Positions 45,217-54,287 of a stretch of 64,000 nt of DNA are shown here, piece by piece. Each line of letters begins with the position of its first letter. The stretch's first letter is position 1. Location of the stretch: contig NZ_BCTK01000001.1 of assembly GCF_001571245.1 (NCBI RefSeq), forward strand, positions 806,001 through 870,000, read 5' to 3'. Both the position numbers and the translations under genes were made by a program. The notes under the pieces were generated by a model. That model ran no database searches and was not told the origin of the DNA. It saw only the letters and a program-made list of their open reading frames with translations. Origin of the DNA: Achromobacter piechaudii NBRC 102461. Its GTDB lineage: Bacteria > Pseudomonadota > Gammaproteobacteria > Burkholderiales > Burkholderiaceae_B.

Positions 45217-45511
45217 ACCACCAGAGTCAAAAAGGGGGGAGTTTACACGCTGGCGGTCGGGTTAAGGGCTGGGGCAAGGGCGACGGACTGGTAAATAGGG
45301 TCACATCAAATCCTGGCGCCTGCGGTGGTAGATTGGTGCGCGGCCGACGGGAAGGGGCCCCGGGCCGACAGACACGGTTGCCGGGACGACAGGCGGATGC
45401 CGCTCACGGACGCCGAAAAGAAGCGCCGCATGGTCAACGCGTCGGCTTGTGCACAGCCAATGGCCACCCATCACGACCGCTTTTCCAACGACCGCTACAA
45501 GGGGCTTTCAG

Positions 45512-46756
45512 GTGCGCGATTTATCCATGGATGTGCTGATCGCCGGCGCGGCGCGTGCCTTGGCCAGCGGCGACCCGCTGGCGGCGCTGAACCAGGTGGG
45601 GCTACGTGACGACGCGCCCGCGCTGGCTTTGCGTGGCATCGCCATGGCGCAGCTGGGGGATTTTGCCCGGGCGAACGCGCTGCTGCGCGAGGCGGCGCGC
45701 GCGTTCGGCGCGGCGCATCCCGTCGCGCGCGCCCGCTGCGTGGTGGCCGAGGCGGAAGTGGCGTTGGCGTCGCGCGATCTGGCCTGGCCCGAAAAATCGC
45801 TGGCCGCCGCGCGCGCCACCCTGGCCGCGCAAGGCGACCCCATCAACGCGGCCCATGCCGCCTATTTGCAGGCGCGGCGCTTGTTGCTGTTGGGCCGCCT
45901 GGACGAAGCCAGCCTGGCCTTGGCCGACGTGGACGCCCTGGACCTGCCCGCCGCGTCGCGTGCCGTGCATGAACTGATCGCGGGCGGCATTGCGCTGCGG
46001 CGCGCGCGGGCGCAAGAGGCGGCCGAGACGCTGGCCCGTGCGGAACACGCCGCGCGTCAGTCCGGCATACCCGCCTTGATGGCGGAGGTCGATCATGCGA
46101 TGCAAGCGCTGCATGCGGTGGCCGCCCGGCAGGTCACGCCGGATGGCGCGCGCGATCTGACGCTGGCCGAGGTCGAGGCGCTGCTGACGTCCCCCGCGCT
46201 GATCGTCGATGCCTGCCGCAACGTCGTGCGCCAGGGCGCGCAAACGGTATCGCTCGCCAGCCGTCCGCTGCTGTTCAGCCTGGCGCGGCTGCTGGCCGAG
46301 GCCTGGCCCAAGGATGTCACGCGCGAATTCCTTATCGCCCGGGCTTTTCGCACGGGCTTCCAGGACGATTCGCACCGGGTGCGGCTGCGCGTGGAAATCG
46401 GACGGCTGCGCGCCGCGTTGCAGCCGCTGGCGGCGGTCACAGCCACCTCCGACGGCTTTGCGCTGCGGCCCCATGCCGACGTTGCCATGGTCGTCTTGGC
46501 GCGCCCGCTTGACGTGGCCGACCGCGATCACGCGGCGGTGCTGGCCTGTCTGGTCGATGGTCAGGCGTGGTCCAGTTCGGCCCTGGCGCTGGCGCTGGGG
46601 GCCAGCCAACGCACGGTGCAGCGCGCGCTGGACGCCTTGGCGGCATCGGGCAAGGCACACGCTTTGGGGCATGGCCGCGCGCGCCGCTGGATGACGCCCG
46701 CCGTGCCGGCATTCACGACAAGCTTGTTACTCCCCACGCTCATGCCCGGCCAGTAG
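45512..46756 (+). CDS. HTH regulator with TPR-like helical N-terminal region
   Basis: This about 414-residue protein has helical repeats in the first half (ALRGIAMAQLGDFARANALL, YLQARRLLLLGRLDEASLAL, TPR-like) and two C-terminal DNA-binding regions: LLAEAWPKDVTREFLIARAF, then a winged HTH (LALGASQRTVQRALDALAAS, ending GRARRW). The GTG at 45512 has AAGGGG 7 bases upstream and is preferred; ATG 45527 is possible. It is followed 41 bases on by a beta-propeller gene that it may regulate. Family resembles uncharacterised HTH proteins of Achromobacter. Confidence 0.72.
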   Translation: MRDLSMDVLIAGAARALASGDPLAALNQVGLRDDAPALALRGIAMAQLGDFARANALLREAARAFGAAHPVARARCVVAEAEVALASRDLAWPEKSLAAARATLAAQGDPINAAHAAYLQARRLLLLGRLDEASLALADVDALDLPAASRAVHELIAGGIALRRARAQEAAETLARAEHAARQSGIPALMAEVDHAMQALHAVAARQVTPDGARDLTLAEVEALLTSPALIVDACRNVVRQGAQTVSLASRPLLFSLARLLAEAWPKDVTREFLIARAFRTGFQDDSHRVRLRVEIGRLRAALQPLAAVTATSDGFALRPHADVAMVVLARPLDVADRDHAAVLACLVDGQAWSSSALALALGASQRTVQRALDALAASGKAHALGHGRARRWMTPAVPAFTTSLLLPTLMPGQ

Positions 46757-46797
46757 CATGGGTTTTCCTACCTATCAGGGACACAAAGGAAATAGCC

Positions 46798-47430
46798 ATG
46801 AAACCAACTCAAGCCCAGATCCTGCGCGAATACGGCCCGTTCCCGGGCGCCGACGCCGTGCATGGCGTGAGCTATGACGGACGCCATGTATGGGTGGCGC
46901 TGGGCGAGAAGCTCATCGCGCTGGACCCCGAAAGCGGCGAAACGCGGCGCACGCTGGATGTGGTCGCCAACGCCGGCACGGCGTTCGACGGCAAGCATCT
47001 CTATCAGATTGCGGAAGGAAAAATACAGAAGCTGGACCCGGTCAGCGGCAAGATCCTGGCGACCATCCCCGCGCCTGGCGGCGGCGACGACTCCGGCATG
47101 GCCTGGGCCGACGGGTCGCTATGGGTCGGCCAATACCAGCAACGCAAGATCCATCAGGTCGACCCGGAGACGGGCAAGGTGCTGCGCACGATCGATTCGA
47201 ACCGCTTCGTGACCGGCGTGACCTGGGTGCAAGGCCAGCTCTGGCACGGCACCTGGGAGGACGATGCGCGCGAACTGCGGCGTCTGGAACCCGCCACCGG
47301 CGAGGTGCTGGAACGGCTGGAGATGCCGGATGGCGTGGGCGTCTCGGGCCTGGAATCCGACGGCGCCGACCGCTTTTTCTGCGGCGGCGGCAATTCAGGC
47401 AAGGTCCGCGCCGTGCGCCGACCGGGCTGA
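46798..47430 (+). CDS. Vgb/SMP-30-like beta-propeller protein
   Basis: This 210-residue cytosolic protein has repeated blade units such as DGRHVWVALGEKLIALDPES, DGKHLYQIAEGKIQKLDPVS and WVGQYQQRKIHQVDPETGKV. The pattern suits the streptogramin lyase (Vgb)/glutaminyl cyclotransferase-like propeller group. Catalytic residues of a known enzyme are not evident, so a ligand-binding role is as likely. AAAGGAAA precedes the start. A strong terminator follows. Confidence 0.75.
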   Translation: MKPTQAQILREYGPFPGADAVHGVSYDGRHVWVALGEKLIALDPESGETRRTLDVVANAGTAFDGKHLYQIAEGKIQKLDPVSGKILATIPAPGGGDDSGMAWADGSLWVGQYQQRKIHQVDPETGKVLRTIDSNRFVTGVTWVQGQLWHGTWEDDARELRRLEPATGEVLERLEMPDGVGVSGLESDGADRFFCGGGNSGKVRAVRRPG

Positions 47431-47440
47431 TTTTGCGAGG

Positions 47441-47477
47441 AAGACGGCGGCATGCACCCGGGGCATGCCGCCGTCTT
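47441..47477 (+). terminator. Strong hairpin terminator
   Basis: AAGACGGCGGCATGC (47441-47455) pairs perfectly with GCATGCCGCCGTCTT (47463-47477) across a 7-base loop, and GCATTTT follows. It ends the HTH/propeller transcript and separates it from the TRAP operon. Confidence 0.8.
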
Positions 47478-47539
47478 GCATTTTGGGCGGCGGCGCTATC
47501 GCCTTGCGCGTGCCGCCCTACACCTTTCGGCTAGGGTAA

Positions 47540-47578
47540 TTCCTGACAACGGGTTGATTGTCAGCTGTTAGTCAGGAA
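47540..47578. promoter_or_regulatory. Nested inverted repeats upstream of the TRAP operon
   Basis: CTGACAA (47543-47549) pairs with TTGTCAG (47558-47564); TTCCTGAC (47540-47547) pairs with GTCAGGAA (47571-47578). The shared CTGAC half-site occurs three times in alternating orientation, about 140 bases before dctP. This looks like an operator array for a dimeric regulator, but none is encoded next to it. Confidence 0.5.
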
Positions 47579-47714
47579 GGTTTAATCAGCACAAAGTTGC
47601 AACGCAGTCGTAGCCCCGACACCGGGAAGCTCGCAGCAGGCGTTTCCCCGCGTCCCTTGCAGGTGCAGTCACTACAAGCTGGTCCCATGTAGTCCACCAA
47701 GGAGACAAGAAGCC

Positions 47715-48839
47715 ATGCAACAAACCACCAAGCCTCGCCGCAAGTTCATTTCCGGCGCTGCCGTCGCCGGGGCCGCCGCGCTGGGTTTTCCCGCCGTCGC
47801 ACGGGCGCAGAACGCGCCCATCTCGTTCAGGTTCCAAAGCACCTGGCCTGCCAACGACATCTTTCACGAGTTCGCGCGCGACTACGCGCAAAAGGTCAAC
47901 GACATGGCTGGCGGCCAGTTGAAGATCGAAGTGTTGCCCGCGGGCGCGGTGGTCAAGGCGTTCGACCTGCTTGATGCCGTCTCGGCCGGCACGCTGGACG
48001 GCGGCCACGGCGTGGTGGCCTATTGGTATGGCAAGAACACCGCCGTGGCGCTATGGGGCTCGGGACCGTCGTTCGGCATGGACGCCAACATGCTGCTGGC
48101 CTGGCACGAATATGGCGGCGGCAAGGAACTGCTGACCGAAATCCAGAAGGCGATGGGCGTGAACGTGGTGTCGCTGATGTATGGCCCGATGCCGACGCAG
48201 CCCTTTGGCTGGTTCAAGCGCCCGGTGACGAAGATCGAAGACGTCAAAGGCGTGAAGTTCCGCACGGTGGGCCTGGCGATCGACATGTACACGGCGATGG
48301 GCGCGGCGGTGAACGCCTTGCCGGGCGGTGAGATCGTGCCGGCGCTGGATCGCGGTCTGCTCGATGGCGCCGAATTCAACAATGCCTCGTCCGATCTGGC
48401 CCTGGGCTTTCAGGACGTGTCCAAGATCTGCATGCTGCAAAGCTTTCACCAAAGCGCCGAGCAGTTTGAAATCCTGTTCAACAAGGCCAAGTACGATGCG
48501 CTGCCGCCGCACCTGAAACACGTGCTCAGTTATGCCGCGCAAGCCAGCAGCGCGGATATGTCGTGGAAGGCGGCCAACCGTTATTCGCAGGACTACATCA
48601 AGCTGCAGAAGGAACACAACGTCAAGTTCTACAAGACGCCCGACGCCATCTTGCAGCAGCAGCTGAAAATCTGGGACGAGATGATCGCCAAGCGCTCGGC
48701 CGAGAATCCGCTGTTCAAGAAGGTGCTGGAATCGCAGCGGGCGTTTGCCGAGCGGGTGGGGCGTTGGCACGGGGACACCTCGGTCAATTACCGGATGGCC
48801 TACAACCATTATTTCTCGCGCGGCAACAAGTCGGCCTGA
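47715..48839 (+). CDS. TRAP transporter substrate-binding protein (DctP family)
   Basis: This 374-residue periplasmic receptor has a twin-arginine-type leader (PRRKFISGAAVAG, cleavage after AVARA) and the DctP-family features FRFQSTWPANDIFHEFARDY and KFRTVGLAIDMYTAMGA. It delivers an organic acid to the permease pair encoded next. AAGGAGA lies before the start. Tat export implies folding before translocation or cofactor/metal binding, which some dimeric TRAP receptors of this keto-acid type show. Confidence 0.92.
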   Translation: MQQTTKPRRKFISGAAVAGAAALGFPAVARAQNAPISFRFQSTWPANDIFHEFARDYAQKVNDMAGGQLKIEVLPAGAVVKAFDLLDAVSAGTLDGGHGVVAYWYGKNTAVALWGSGPSFGMDANMLLAWHEYGGGKELLTEIQKAMGVNVVSLMYGPMPTQPFGWFKRPVTKIEDVKGVKFRTVGLAIDMYTAMGAAVNALPGGEIVPALDRGLLDGAEFNNASSDLALGFQDVSKICMLQSFHQSAEQFEILFNKAKYDALPPHLKHVLSYAAQASSADMSWKAANRYSQDYIKLQKEHNVKFYKTPDAILQQQLKIWDEMIAKRSAENPLFKKVLESQRAFAERVGRWHGDTSVNYRMAYNHYFSRGNKSA

Positions 48840-48857
48840 CCCCGCGCAGGCCCGCCG

Positions 48858-49484
48858 ATGCTTCGTCTCATCCGCCTGATTGACCGCGTCTCCACCTTTG
48901 TCGGCAAGACCTTCGCCTGGCTGATCGTCGTGCTGACCCTGCACGTGTGCTGGGAGGTGGCGGCGCGGTATCTGCTGAACCAGCCCAGCGCGTGGGCGTT
49001 CGACATGCAGATGATGTATTACGGCATCCTGTTCATGATGGCGGGCGCCTACACGCTGGCCAAGAACGGCCACGTGCGCGGCGACATCCTGTACGGCTTT
49101 CTGCCGCCACGCGTGCAGGGCGGGCTGGACCTGATCCTGTACCTGGTGTTCTTTTTTCCCGGCGCCATCGCGCTGGTGTGGGCGGGCTGGTATTACGCCA
49201 GCTACTCCATCGCCATCGGCGAGCATTCGTCGCTGATGGCCAACGGGCCGCCCATCTATCCCTTCAAGGCGTTCATCCCGGTGGCGGGCGCGGTGTTGCT
49301 GCTGCAAGGCGTGGCCGAGGTGCTGCGCTGCATACTGTGCCTGCGTCGCGGCGCGTGGCCAGCGCGCGAAGAAGACGTCGAGGAAGTGGACGTCGACAAG
49401 CTCAAGCAGATGGTGCATGTGAAGGACGAAGACATCGCCCGATTGGACCGCTACGTCACCACCCCCGGAGAGGCGCAGCGATGA
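48858..49484 (+). CDS. TRAP transporter small permease (DctQ)
   Basis: This 208-residue membrane protein has four segments (FAWLIVVLTLHVCWEVAARY, MMYYGILFMMAGAYTLAKNG, LILYLVFFFPGAIALVWAG, FIPVAGAVLLLQGVAEVLRC) and the family motif AYTLAKNGHVRGDI. A charged C-terminal tail (about 45 residues) is longer than usual. Its stop overlaps the DctM start (ATGA). Confidence 0.9.
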   Translation: MLRLIRLIDRVSTFVGKTFAWLIVVLTLHVCWEVAARYLLNQPSAWAFDMQMMYYGILFMMAGAYTLAKNGHVRGDILYGFLPPRVQGGLDLILYLVFFFPGAIALVWAGWYYASYSIAIGEHSSLMANGPPIYPFKAFIPVAGAVLLLQGVAEVLRCILCLRRGAWPAREEDVEEVDVDKLKQMVHVKDEDIARLDRYVTTPGEAQR

Positions 49485-51586
49485 AAATCCATAAGGCCTT
49501 GTGGTTCGGCTTGTCCTGTATCGCCATCGTGCTGCTGATGATCGCTTTCCTGACCCCGTGGGGCGAGCTGACCACGGGGCACATCGGGCTGCTGATGCTG
49601 GCGCTGATCGTAGTGGCGATCATGCTGGGCTTTCCGACGGCGTTCACGCTGATGGGCATGGGCGTGCTGTTCACCTTCCTGGCGTATTACATGCAAAGCG
49701 CGGACGCCGGCCGTTCGGTGGGCCAGACGCTGGACCTGATGGTGCAGCGGACGTACGCCACCATGACCAACGATTCGCTGATTTCGATTCCGCTGTTCGT
49801 GTTCATGGGTTATCTGGTCGAACGCGCCAACCTCATCGAAAAGCTGTTCAGGTCCATGCACCTGGCGCTGGCGCGATTGCCCGGCGCGCTGGCGGTGGCC
49901 ACGCTGGCGACCTGCGCGATCTTCGCCACCGCCACCGGCATCGTCGGCGCGGTGGTGACGCTGATGGGCTTGCTGGCCATGCCCGCCATGCTCAAGGCGG
50001 GCTACAGCGTGCGCCTGACGGCCGGGTCGATCACGGCGGGCGGCTGCCTGGGCATCCTGCTGCCGCCCTCGGTAATGCTGATCGTGTACGGCGCGACGAC
50101 CGGCGTGTCGGTGGTGCAGCTGTACGCGGGCGCGCTGTTTCCCGGCATCATGCTGGCCGTGCTGTACATGATCTATGTGATCGTCGTGGCCAAGTTGCGG
50201 CCCGACATGGCGCCGCCGCTGCCCGTCAGCGAACGCGGCGTGCCGCTGCCGCCCGAATCCAGGACCTTGGCCGCCGCCGGCTACACGCGCGCGCTGTCCG
50301 GCATGGTGGCCGCCATGTTCAAGGGCCGGCGCAACCATGATGTGCCGATGGGCTTCATGCTGCGCAACCTGGTCACGGTGCTGGCGCCGCTGGTGTTGAC
50401 GCTGTTGCTGGTGGCGGTGGTGCATCACGGCGTGACGCGGCCGGCGGTGGAATACGACATTCCCGCCGAATTGCAGTTGGGCTCGGGGGGATTCGATTCC
50501 GGACTGAGCGAGCCGGGCGCGGATGGGCTGGCCGAGCCCCCCGGCAACGAGCTGGCCGAACCGCCCATGTCCGACGCGTCGGCGGGCGGGCTGGCCGAGC
50601 CGCCCATGACCGATGCATCAGCGGGCGGGCTAGCCGAGCCGCCCGGCACGCCGCGAGCCGAGATAGCGTCGGGCGAGCAGGCGGGGGCGATGACTGGTGC
50701 GGGAACTGGGGGGCAAGTCGCGGGTGCGTCTGCTGTGGGGGCCGGGCAGCAAGCCGCCGCTACACCTGGTTCGGCGTCCAACGGGCAAGCCGCCGCGACG
50801 TCCGCGTCGGCGTCCGACGCCACGCCGGATCGGCCAGCGCCAGCCGGGTTCTGGATTTTCGCCGCGATCTGCGCCGCGATGCTGGTCGTGTTCTACGCCG
50901 CGCTGACGTGGGCCCGGCTGGAAATCTTCAAGATGCTGATGGGCTCGTTCTTCCCTTTGGCCGTGATGATCGCGGCGGTGCTGGGCTCGATCGCCTTCGG
51001 TCTTGCCACGCCCAGCGAAGCCGCCGCCATGGGCGCGATGGGCGGCGCGTTGCTGGCCTTGGCGTACCGTCGGCTGAACCTGCCCGTGTTGCGCGAATCG
51101 GTCTTCCTGACGGCCAAGACCACCGCGATGGTGTGCTGGCTGTTCGTCGGCTCGTCCATCTTCTCGGCCGCGTTCGCGCTGCTGGGCGGCCAGCGCATCA
51201 TCGAAGAATGGGTCCTGTCGCTGGGCCTGACGCCGATCCAGTTCCTGCTGCTGGCGCAGGCCATCATTTTTCTGTTGGGCTGGCCGCTGGAGTGGACCGA
51301 GATCATCGTGATCTTCATGCCCATCTTCGTGCCGCTGCTGAACGCGTTCGGCATCGACCCGCTGTTCTTCGGCCTGCTGGTCGCGTTGAACCTGCAAACC
51401 GCGTTCCTGTCGCCACCCGTGGCCATGTCGGCCTTCTATCTGAAAGGGGTGTCGCCGCCCCACGTGACACTGAACCAGATCTTCCTGGGCATGATGCCGT
51501 TCATGGGGATTCAGGTGGTGGCGATTTTCCTGTTGTATATGTTCCCGGGCATCGGGCTATGGCTGCCGACGGTGCTGTATCGGTAA
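49481..51586 (+). CDS. TRAP transporter large permease (DctM) with repetitive insertion
   Basis: This 701-residue protein is the sodium-coupled transport subunit of the TRAP system. Family motifs include IPLFVFMGYLVERANLIEKL, GGCLGILLPPSVMLIVYGAT and AFLSPPVAMSAFYLKGVSPP near the end. Usual length is about 430 residues. Here an extra stretch of roughly 200 residues is inserted between transport halves: a loop with an added membrane segment (LVTVLAPLVLTLLLVAVV), then an about 120-residue Gly/Ala/Ser/Pro-rich region (about 325-450) with 13-residue repeats, then another segment. The insertion lies in frame, and the C-terminal half is intact, so the gene is probably functional. Confidence 0.9.
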   Translation: MKIHKALWFGLSCIAIVLLMIAFLTPWGELTTGHIGLLMLALIVVAIMLGFPTAFTLMGMGVLFTFLAYYMQSADAGRSVGQTLDLMVQRTYATMTNDSLISIPLFVFMGYLVERANLIEKLFRSMHLALARLPGALAVATLATCAIFATATGIVGAVVTLMGLLAMPAMLKAGYSVRLTAGSITAGGCLGILLPPSVMLIVYGATTGVSVVQLYAGALFPGIMLAVLYMIYVIVVAKLRPDMAPPLPVSERGVPLPPESRTLAAAGYTRALSGMVAAMFKGRRNHDVPMGFMLRNLVTVLAPLVLTLLLVAVVHHGVTRPAVEYDIPAELQLGSGGFDSGLSEPGADGLAEPPGNELAEPPMSDASAGGLAEPPMTDASAGGLAEPPGTPRAEIASGEQAGAMTGAGTGGQVAGASAVGAGQQAAATPGSASNGQAAATSASASDATPDRPAPAGFWIFAAICAAMLVVFYAALTWARLEIFKMLMGSFFPLAVMIAAVLGSIAFGLATPSEAAAMGAMGGALLALAYRRLNLPVLRESVFLTAKTTAMVCWLFVGSSIFSAAFALLGGQRIIEEWVLSLGLTPIQFLLLAQAIIFLLGWPLEWTEIIVIFMPIFVPLLNAFGIDPLFFGLLVALNLQTAFLSPPVAMSAFYLKGVSPPHVTLNQIFLGMMPFMGIQVVAIFLLYMFPGIGLWLPTVLYR
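50528..50645 (+). repeat. 39-bp coding repeat in the TRAP permease insertion
   Basis: CTGGCCGAG/A cores occur at 50528, 50552, 50591 and 50630; the last three are spaced exactly 39 bases. The unit encodes LAEPPMSDASAGG, LAEPPMTDASAGG and then LAEPPGT. The multiple of three keeps the frame if copies are gained or lost. Confidence 0.8.
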
Positions 51587-51781
51587 CGCGGCAGGTGGTG
51601 CGCGCAGCGATGCGTGCGGCGCGTTCGGCGGGCAGGGGCAGGCTGCGTCGACGCGTAAGCCTTGTCGGACAGGCGGAGGCACACAACGGCGATACGTCGC
51701 CTTGCTGCCCAGCGGCAGGTCGAAGTGCGGTGCGCCGGTTTCGCCCGGCCGGCCCGTCCAACACGTTGCGCCGACGCCGCG

Positions 51782-53110
51782 CTATTGAGGAATCAGGTAC
51801 GCCTTGCCGTTAGGCGTCAGATACGGCGTCAGGTCCTTGAAGGGCACGGTGGCGTGCGTGCCCAGGCATACGCCCATGGCGTGGCCTATGCCGGACACCG
51901 ACAGGCTGAGGGCGCCCGGCGCCTGCGTGCCCAAGGCCAGGTAGCTCGGCCAGACATCGCCGCAGTATTCAAGCGCCGTGTCATCCGGGTCGCGCTGCGC
52001 CACGTCCGTACCTTGGGCAGTGTTCGCCTGCGAGGGGGCGAGTGGCGCGCGCGCCTGATCGATCAGGGCGAGCAGGGCGGGTGCGGGCTTGGGCCAGCCA
52101 TCTTCTCCGGCGACATACGCCGGAAAGATGCGGTTCCAGTCCAGGTAGTCGCCGCGCAGCAAGTCGAAGGTGTAGGGCTCGAAATGATTGTCGGGATGCG
52201 CGCCGCCACAGTACAGGCTGCCGGATTCCGTCACTGTCATCAGGGCCGGGGACAGCCAGGCGACGGCGATGGCTTCGTCGTCATAACCGCCCAGCGAGCC
52301 AGCGGCCGGATTGCCATCGGTGTAGATCGTGGCCTTGCATGCCAACGCCGCGAGGTTCTTGCGCCAATGGCGCTGCTCAAGCAAGCGGTTGACGCGCGCC
52401 AGCACCTGCGGGTCCGGGTGGCGGCTCAGGCGCGGATAGCCAAAGCCGGTGCGCGGATCGCGCCACATCCGATAGGCCACGCTGCCCGAACCGCTGTCCG
52501 CGCCGACGGGCGCAGCGTAGCCGGCCAGCTTCAGGTAGTCGTAGGGGGCGGTCTTGTCCGAGATGAGCGCGGCGTCGTCGATGCCGCTGCCCACGCCGCC
52601 GCTGATGGCGTCCGTGACGGCCTGTACGCTGCCGGGCGCGAGCGCGTCGGGGTCGTAGTCGGCGATCCGTCGAAGCGCGAAGGGGCGCGCCTTGCCGCTG
52701 TCGGCGTTGACCCATCGTCCGTGATAGCCCGAGGCATCCAGCGTGCCTTGCCAGATGGCGGCGGCCGGCGCGGTGGCGGACGCCGGGTCCTGACCGCTAT
52801 CGACGCTTTGCTGGTAGGTCTTTGGTTCGCGCAGCGCGTCAAGCGTGCCGTTCAGCGGAATGTCCACGCCATGCTTCGGATAAAAATACCGGCCGGTCAG
52901 CACGCCATTGACCGGTTGGCTATCCAGTTCCATCACCACGTCGCCCGCGCCTTGCAACGTGCCGGCATAGACCGTGCGCGGGGCCGCGTCGGCCGGGCTG
53001 GCCAGTGCAGCCAGTAGCAGAGCGGCCAGCAACGGTGCGCCCAGCAAAGGCGCGGCCAGCACCGGCGCGGCCGGCCCAGGCAAGCGAGAACGGAGCGGGT
53101 GGTCTGTCAT
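51782..53110 (-). CDS. Secreted DUF3298-like hypothetical protein
   Basis: This 442-residue protein has a hydrophobic leader (APLLGAPLLAALLLAALASP, cleavage near ADA) and a probable extracytoplasmic body. GTLQGAGDVVMELDSQPVNG with LTGRYFYPKHGVDIPLNG resembles beta-rich secreted modules, and the region SLYCGGAHPDNHFEPYTFDL resembles the HPN motif of DUF3298/RsiV-like proteins. It is probably periplasmic or surface exposed. Function unknown. Confidence 0.7.
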   Translation of the reverse strand: MTDHPLRSRLPGPAAPVLAAPLLGAPLLAALLLAALASPADAAPRTVYAGTLQGAGDVVMELDSQPVNGVLTGRYFYPKHGVDIPLNGTLDALREPKTYQQSVDSGQDPASATAPAAAIWQGTLDASGYHGRWVNADSGKARPFALRRIADYDPDALAPGSVQAVTDAISGGVGSGIDDAALISDKTAPYDYLKLAGYAAPVGADSGSGSVAYRMWRDPRTGFGYPRLSRHPDPQVLARVNRLLEQRHWRKNLAALACKATIYTDGNPAAGSLGGYDDEAIAVAWLSPALMTVTESGSLYCGGAHPDNHFEPYTFDLLRGDYLDWNRIFPAYVAGEDGWPKPAPALLALIDQARAPLAPSQANTAQGTDVAQRDPDDTALEYCGDVWPSYLALGTQAPGALSLSVSGIGHAMGVCLGTHATVPFKDLTPYLTPNGKAYLIPQ

Positions 53111-53117
53111 GGGCGGT

Positions 53118-53618
53118 TCACGCGTCGTCGTGCGTGCGTGATTGCGCCGACAGTCGGATCTCGCCGAACGTCATCCAGACGTACGCGGTGTCCGACGCCT
53201 GCGCGCGATACGTACCGCAGGCTTGCCCCAGCCGCATCGCCACGGCGGCAAACTCCCAGGCCTGCGCGTCGTCGCACTGGACCATGCGGTGCGTGTAGGC
53301 GGGCAGCCCGTGCGCACGCCCGAACGCCAGCGCCAGTTGCGCATGTTCCGACAGCGCTTGCGGCACGGAGGGGTGGTCCCAGCCCCAAAGAAAACTGCCG
53401 TCGGCCGTGTTGGACGTGCCCACGATCTGCACGGGCGCTGTCGCCGTGATGCCGCCGGGCAGTTGGAACACGATGCTCTCGTTGTCCATGTCCACGGACC
53501 AGCGCTCGGCTTCGTCCAGATGCCAGGTGGCGCAATGCGCGCTGGTGGCGGCTTGCATGCCCTCCATGCTTTGCGCGATGTAGGCCTGGACGTCGAAGGG
53601 CGGCGTGGTGTCAGTCAT
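53118..53618 (-). CDS. DUF6882-like hypothetical protein
   Basis: This 166-residue soluble protein shows IVGTSNTADGSFLWGWDHPS, matching the DUF6882 pattern of GS-x-WLWAW-NPS. It lies 7 bases upstream of the secreted DUF3298-like gene on the same strand, so they are co-transcribed. Function unknown. Confidence 0.65.
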   Translation of the reverse strand: MTDTTPPFDVQAYIAQSMEGMQAATSAHCATWHLDEAERWSVDMDNESIVFQLPGGITATAPVQIVGTSNTADGSFLWGWDHPSVPQALSEHAQLALAFGRAHGLPAYTHRMVQCDDAQAWEFAAVAMRLGQACGTYRAQASDTAYVWMTFGEIRLSAQSRTHDDA

Positions 53619-53750
53619 GCTGGGCGAGGCTTTGAAGGGGAAAGATGGGGATGATAGGGCATCGGAGGCGGGGCGGCGTCATTTGCCAAGAAATAGTTAG
53701 GCGCCTTACGATATGCGCTTTCGTGCTCACGTACTTCAGGAAACCCACCC

Positions 53751-54287
53751 GTGCCATCTCCCGCCACGCATCCGATGCTGGAACCCAAACACCGGGCGCT
53801 GCTCGACGAAGCCGAGCGCCGTGGCTTGCGTTCGGCCGATGACATCGGCTTGTGCTTTCAACTGCTGTCGCTGGCCTCGGCCATCGACCGCGACTGCGCG
53901 GCCCGGCTTGCGCCGCGCCAGTTGTCGGAAGGCAAGTTCGTGCTGTTGTTCCTGCTGCATGAAAAGCACAATGGCTTGTCGCCCCATCAGTTGGCCGAGC
54001 GCGCGGGCGTGACGCGCGCCACGGTCACGGGCTTGCTGGACGGGTTGGAGCGTGACGGCTACGTGATTCGACAAGCCGGCGAAGAAGACCGGCGCAAGGT
54101 CACGGTAACGTTGACCGCCAAGGGCAGGTCGACAGCCGCAACGCTGTTCAAGGAACACACGTCCTGGATCGCCTCCTTGTTTAGCGGCCTGAGCCCGCAA
54201 GACAAGGCGCAACTGAGCACGCTGCTGACGCGCGCGTGGCACGGCACCGACGCCGGCAGCGCGGCAGTGGACAAGGAGACCAAATGA
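53751..54287 (+). CDS. MarR-family transcriptional regulator
   Basis: This 178-residue regulator has a winged HTH (LSPHQLAERAGVTRATVTGL, LDGLERDGYVIRQAGEEDRR) with the MarR wing (EEDRRKVTVTLTAKG). GTG 53751 is supported by AGGAAA 8 bases upstream. Its stop overlaps the next gene (ATGA), so it is co-transcribed with, and may regulate, the HEAT-repeat protein. Confidence 0.88.
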   Translation: MPSPATHPMLEPKHRALLDEAERRGLRSADDIGLCFQLLSLASAIDRDCAARLAPRQLSEGKFVLLFLLHEKHNGLSPHQLAERAGVTRATVTGLLDGLERDGYVIRQAGEEDRRKVTVTLTAKGRSTAATLFKEHTSWIASLFSGLSPQDKAQLSTLLTRAWHGTDAGSAAVDKETK

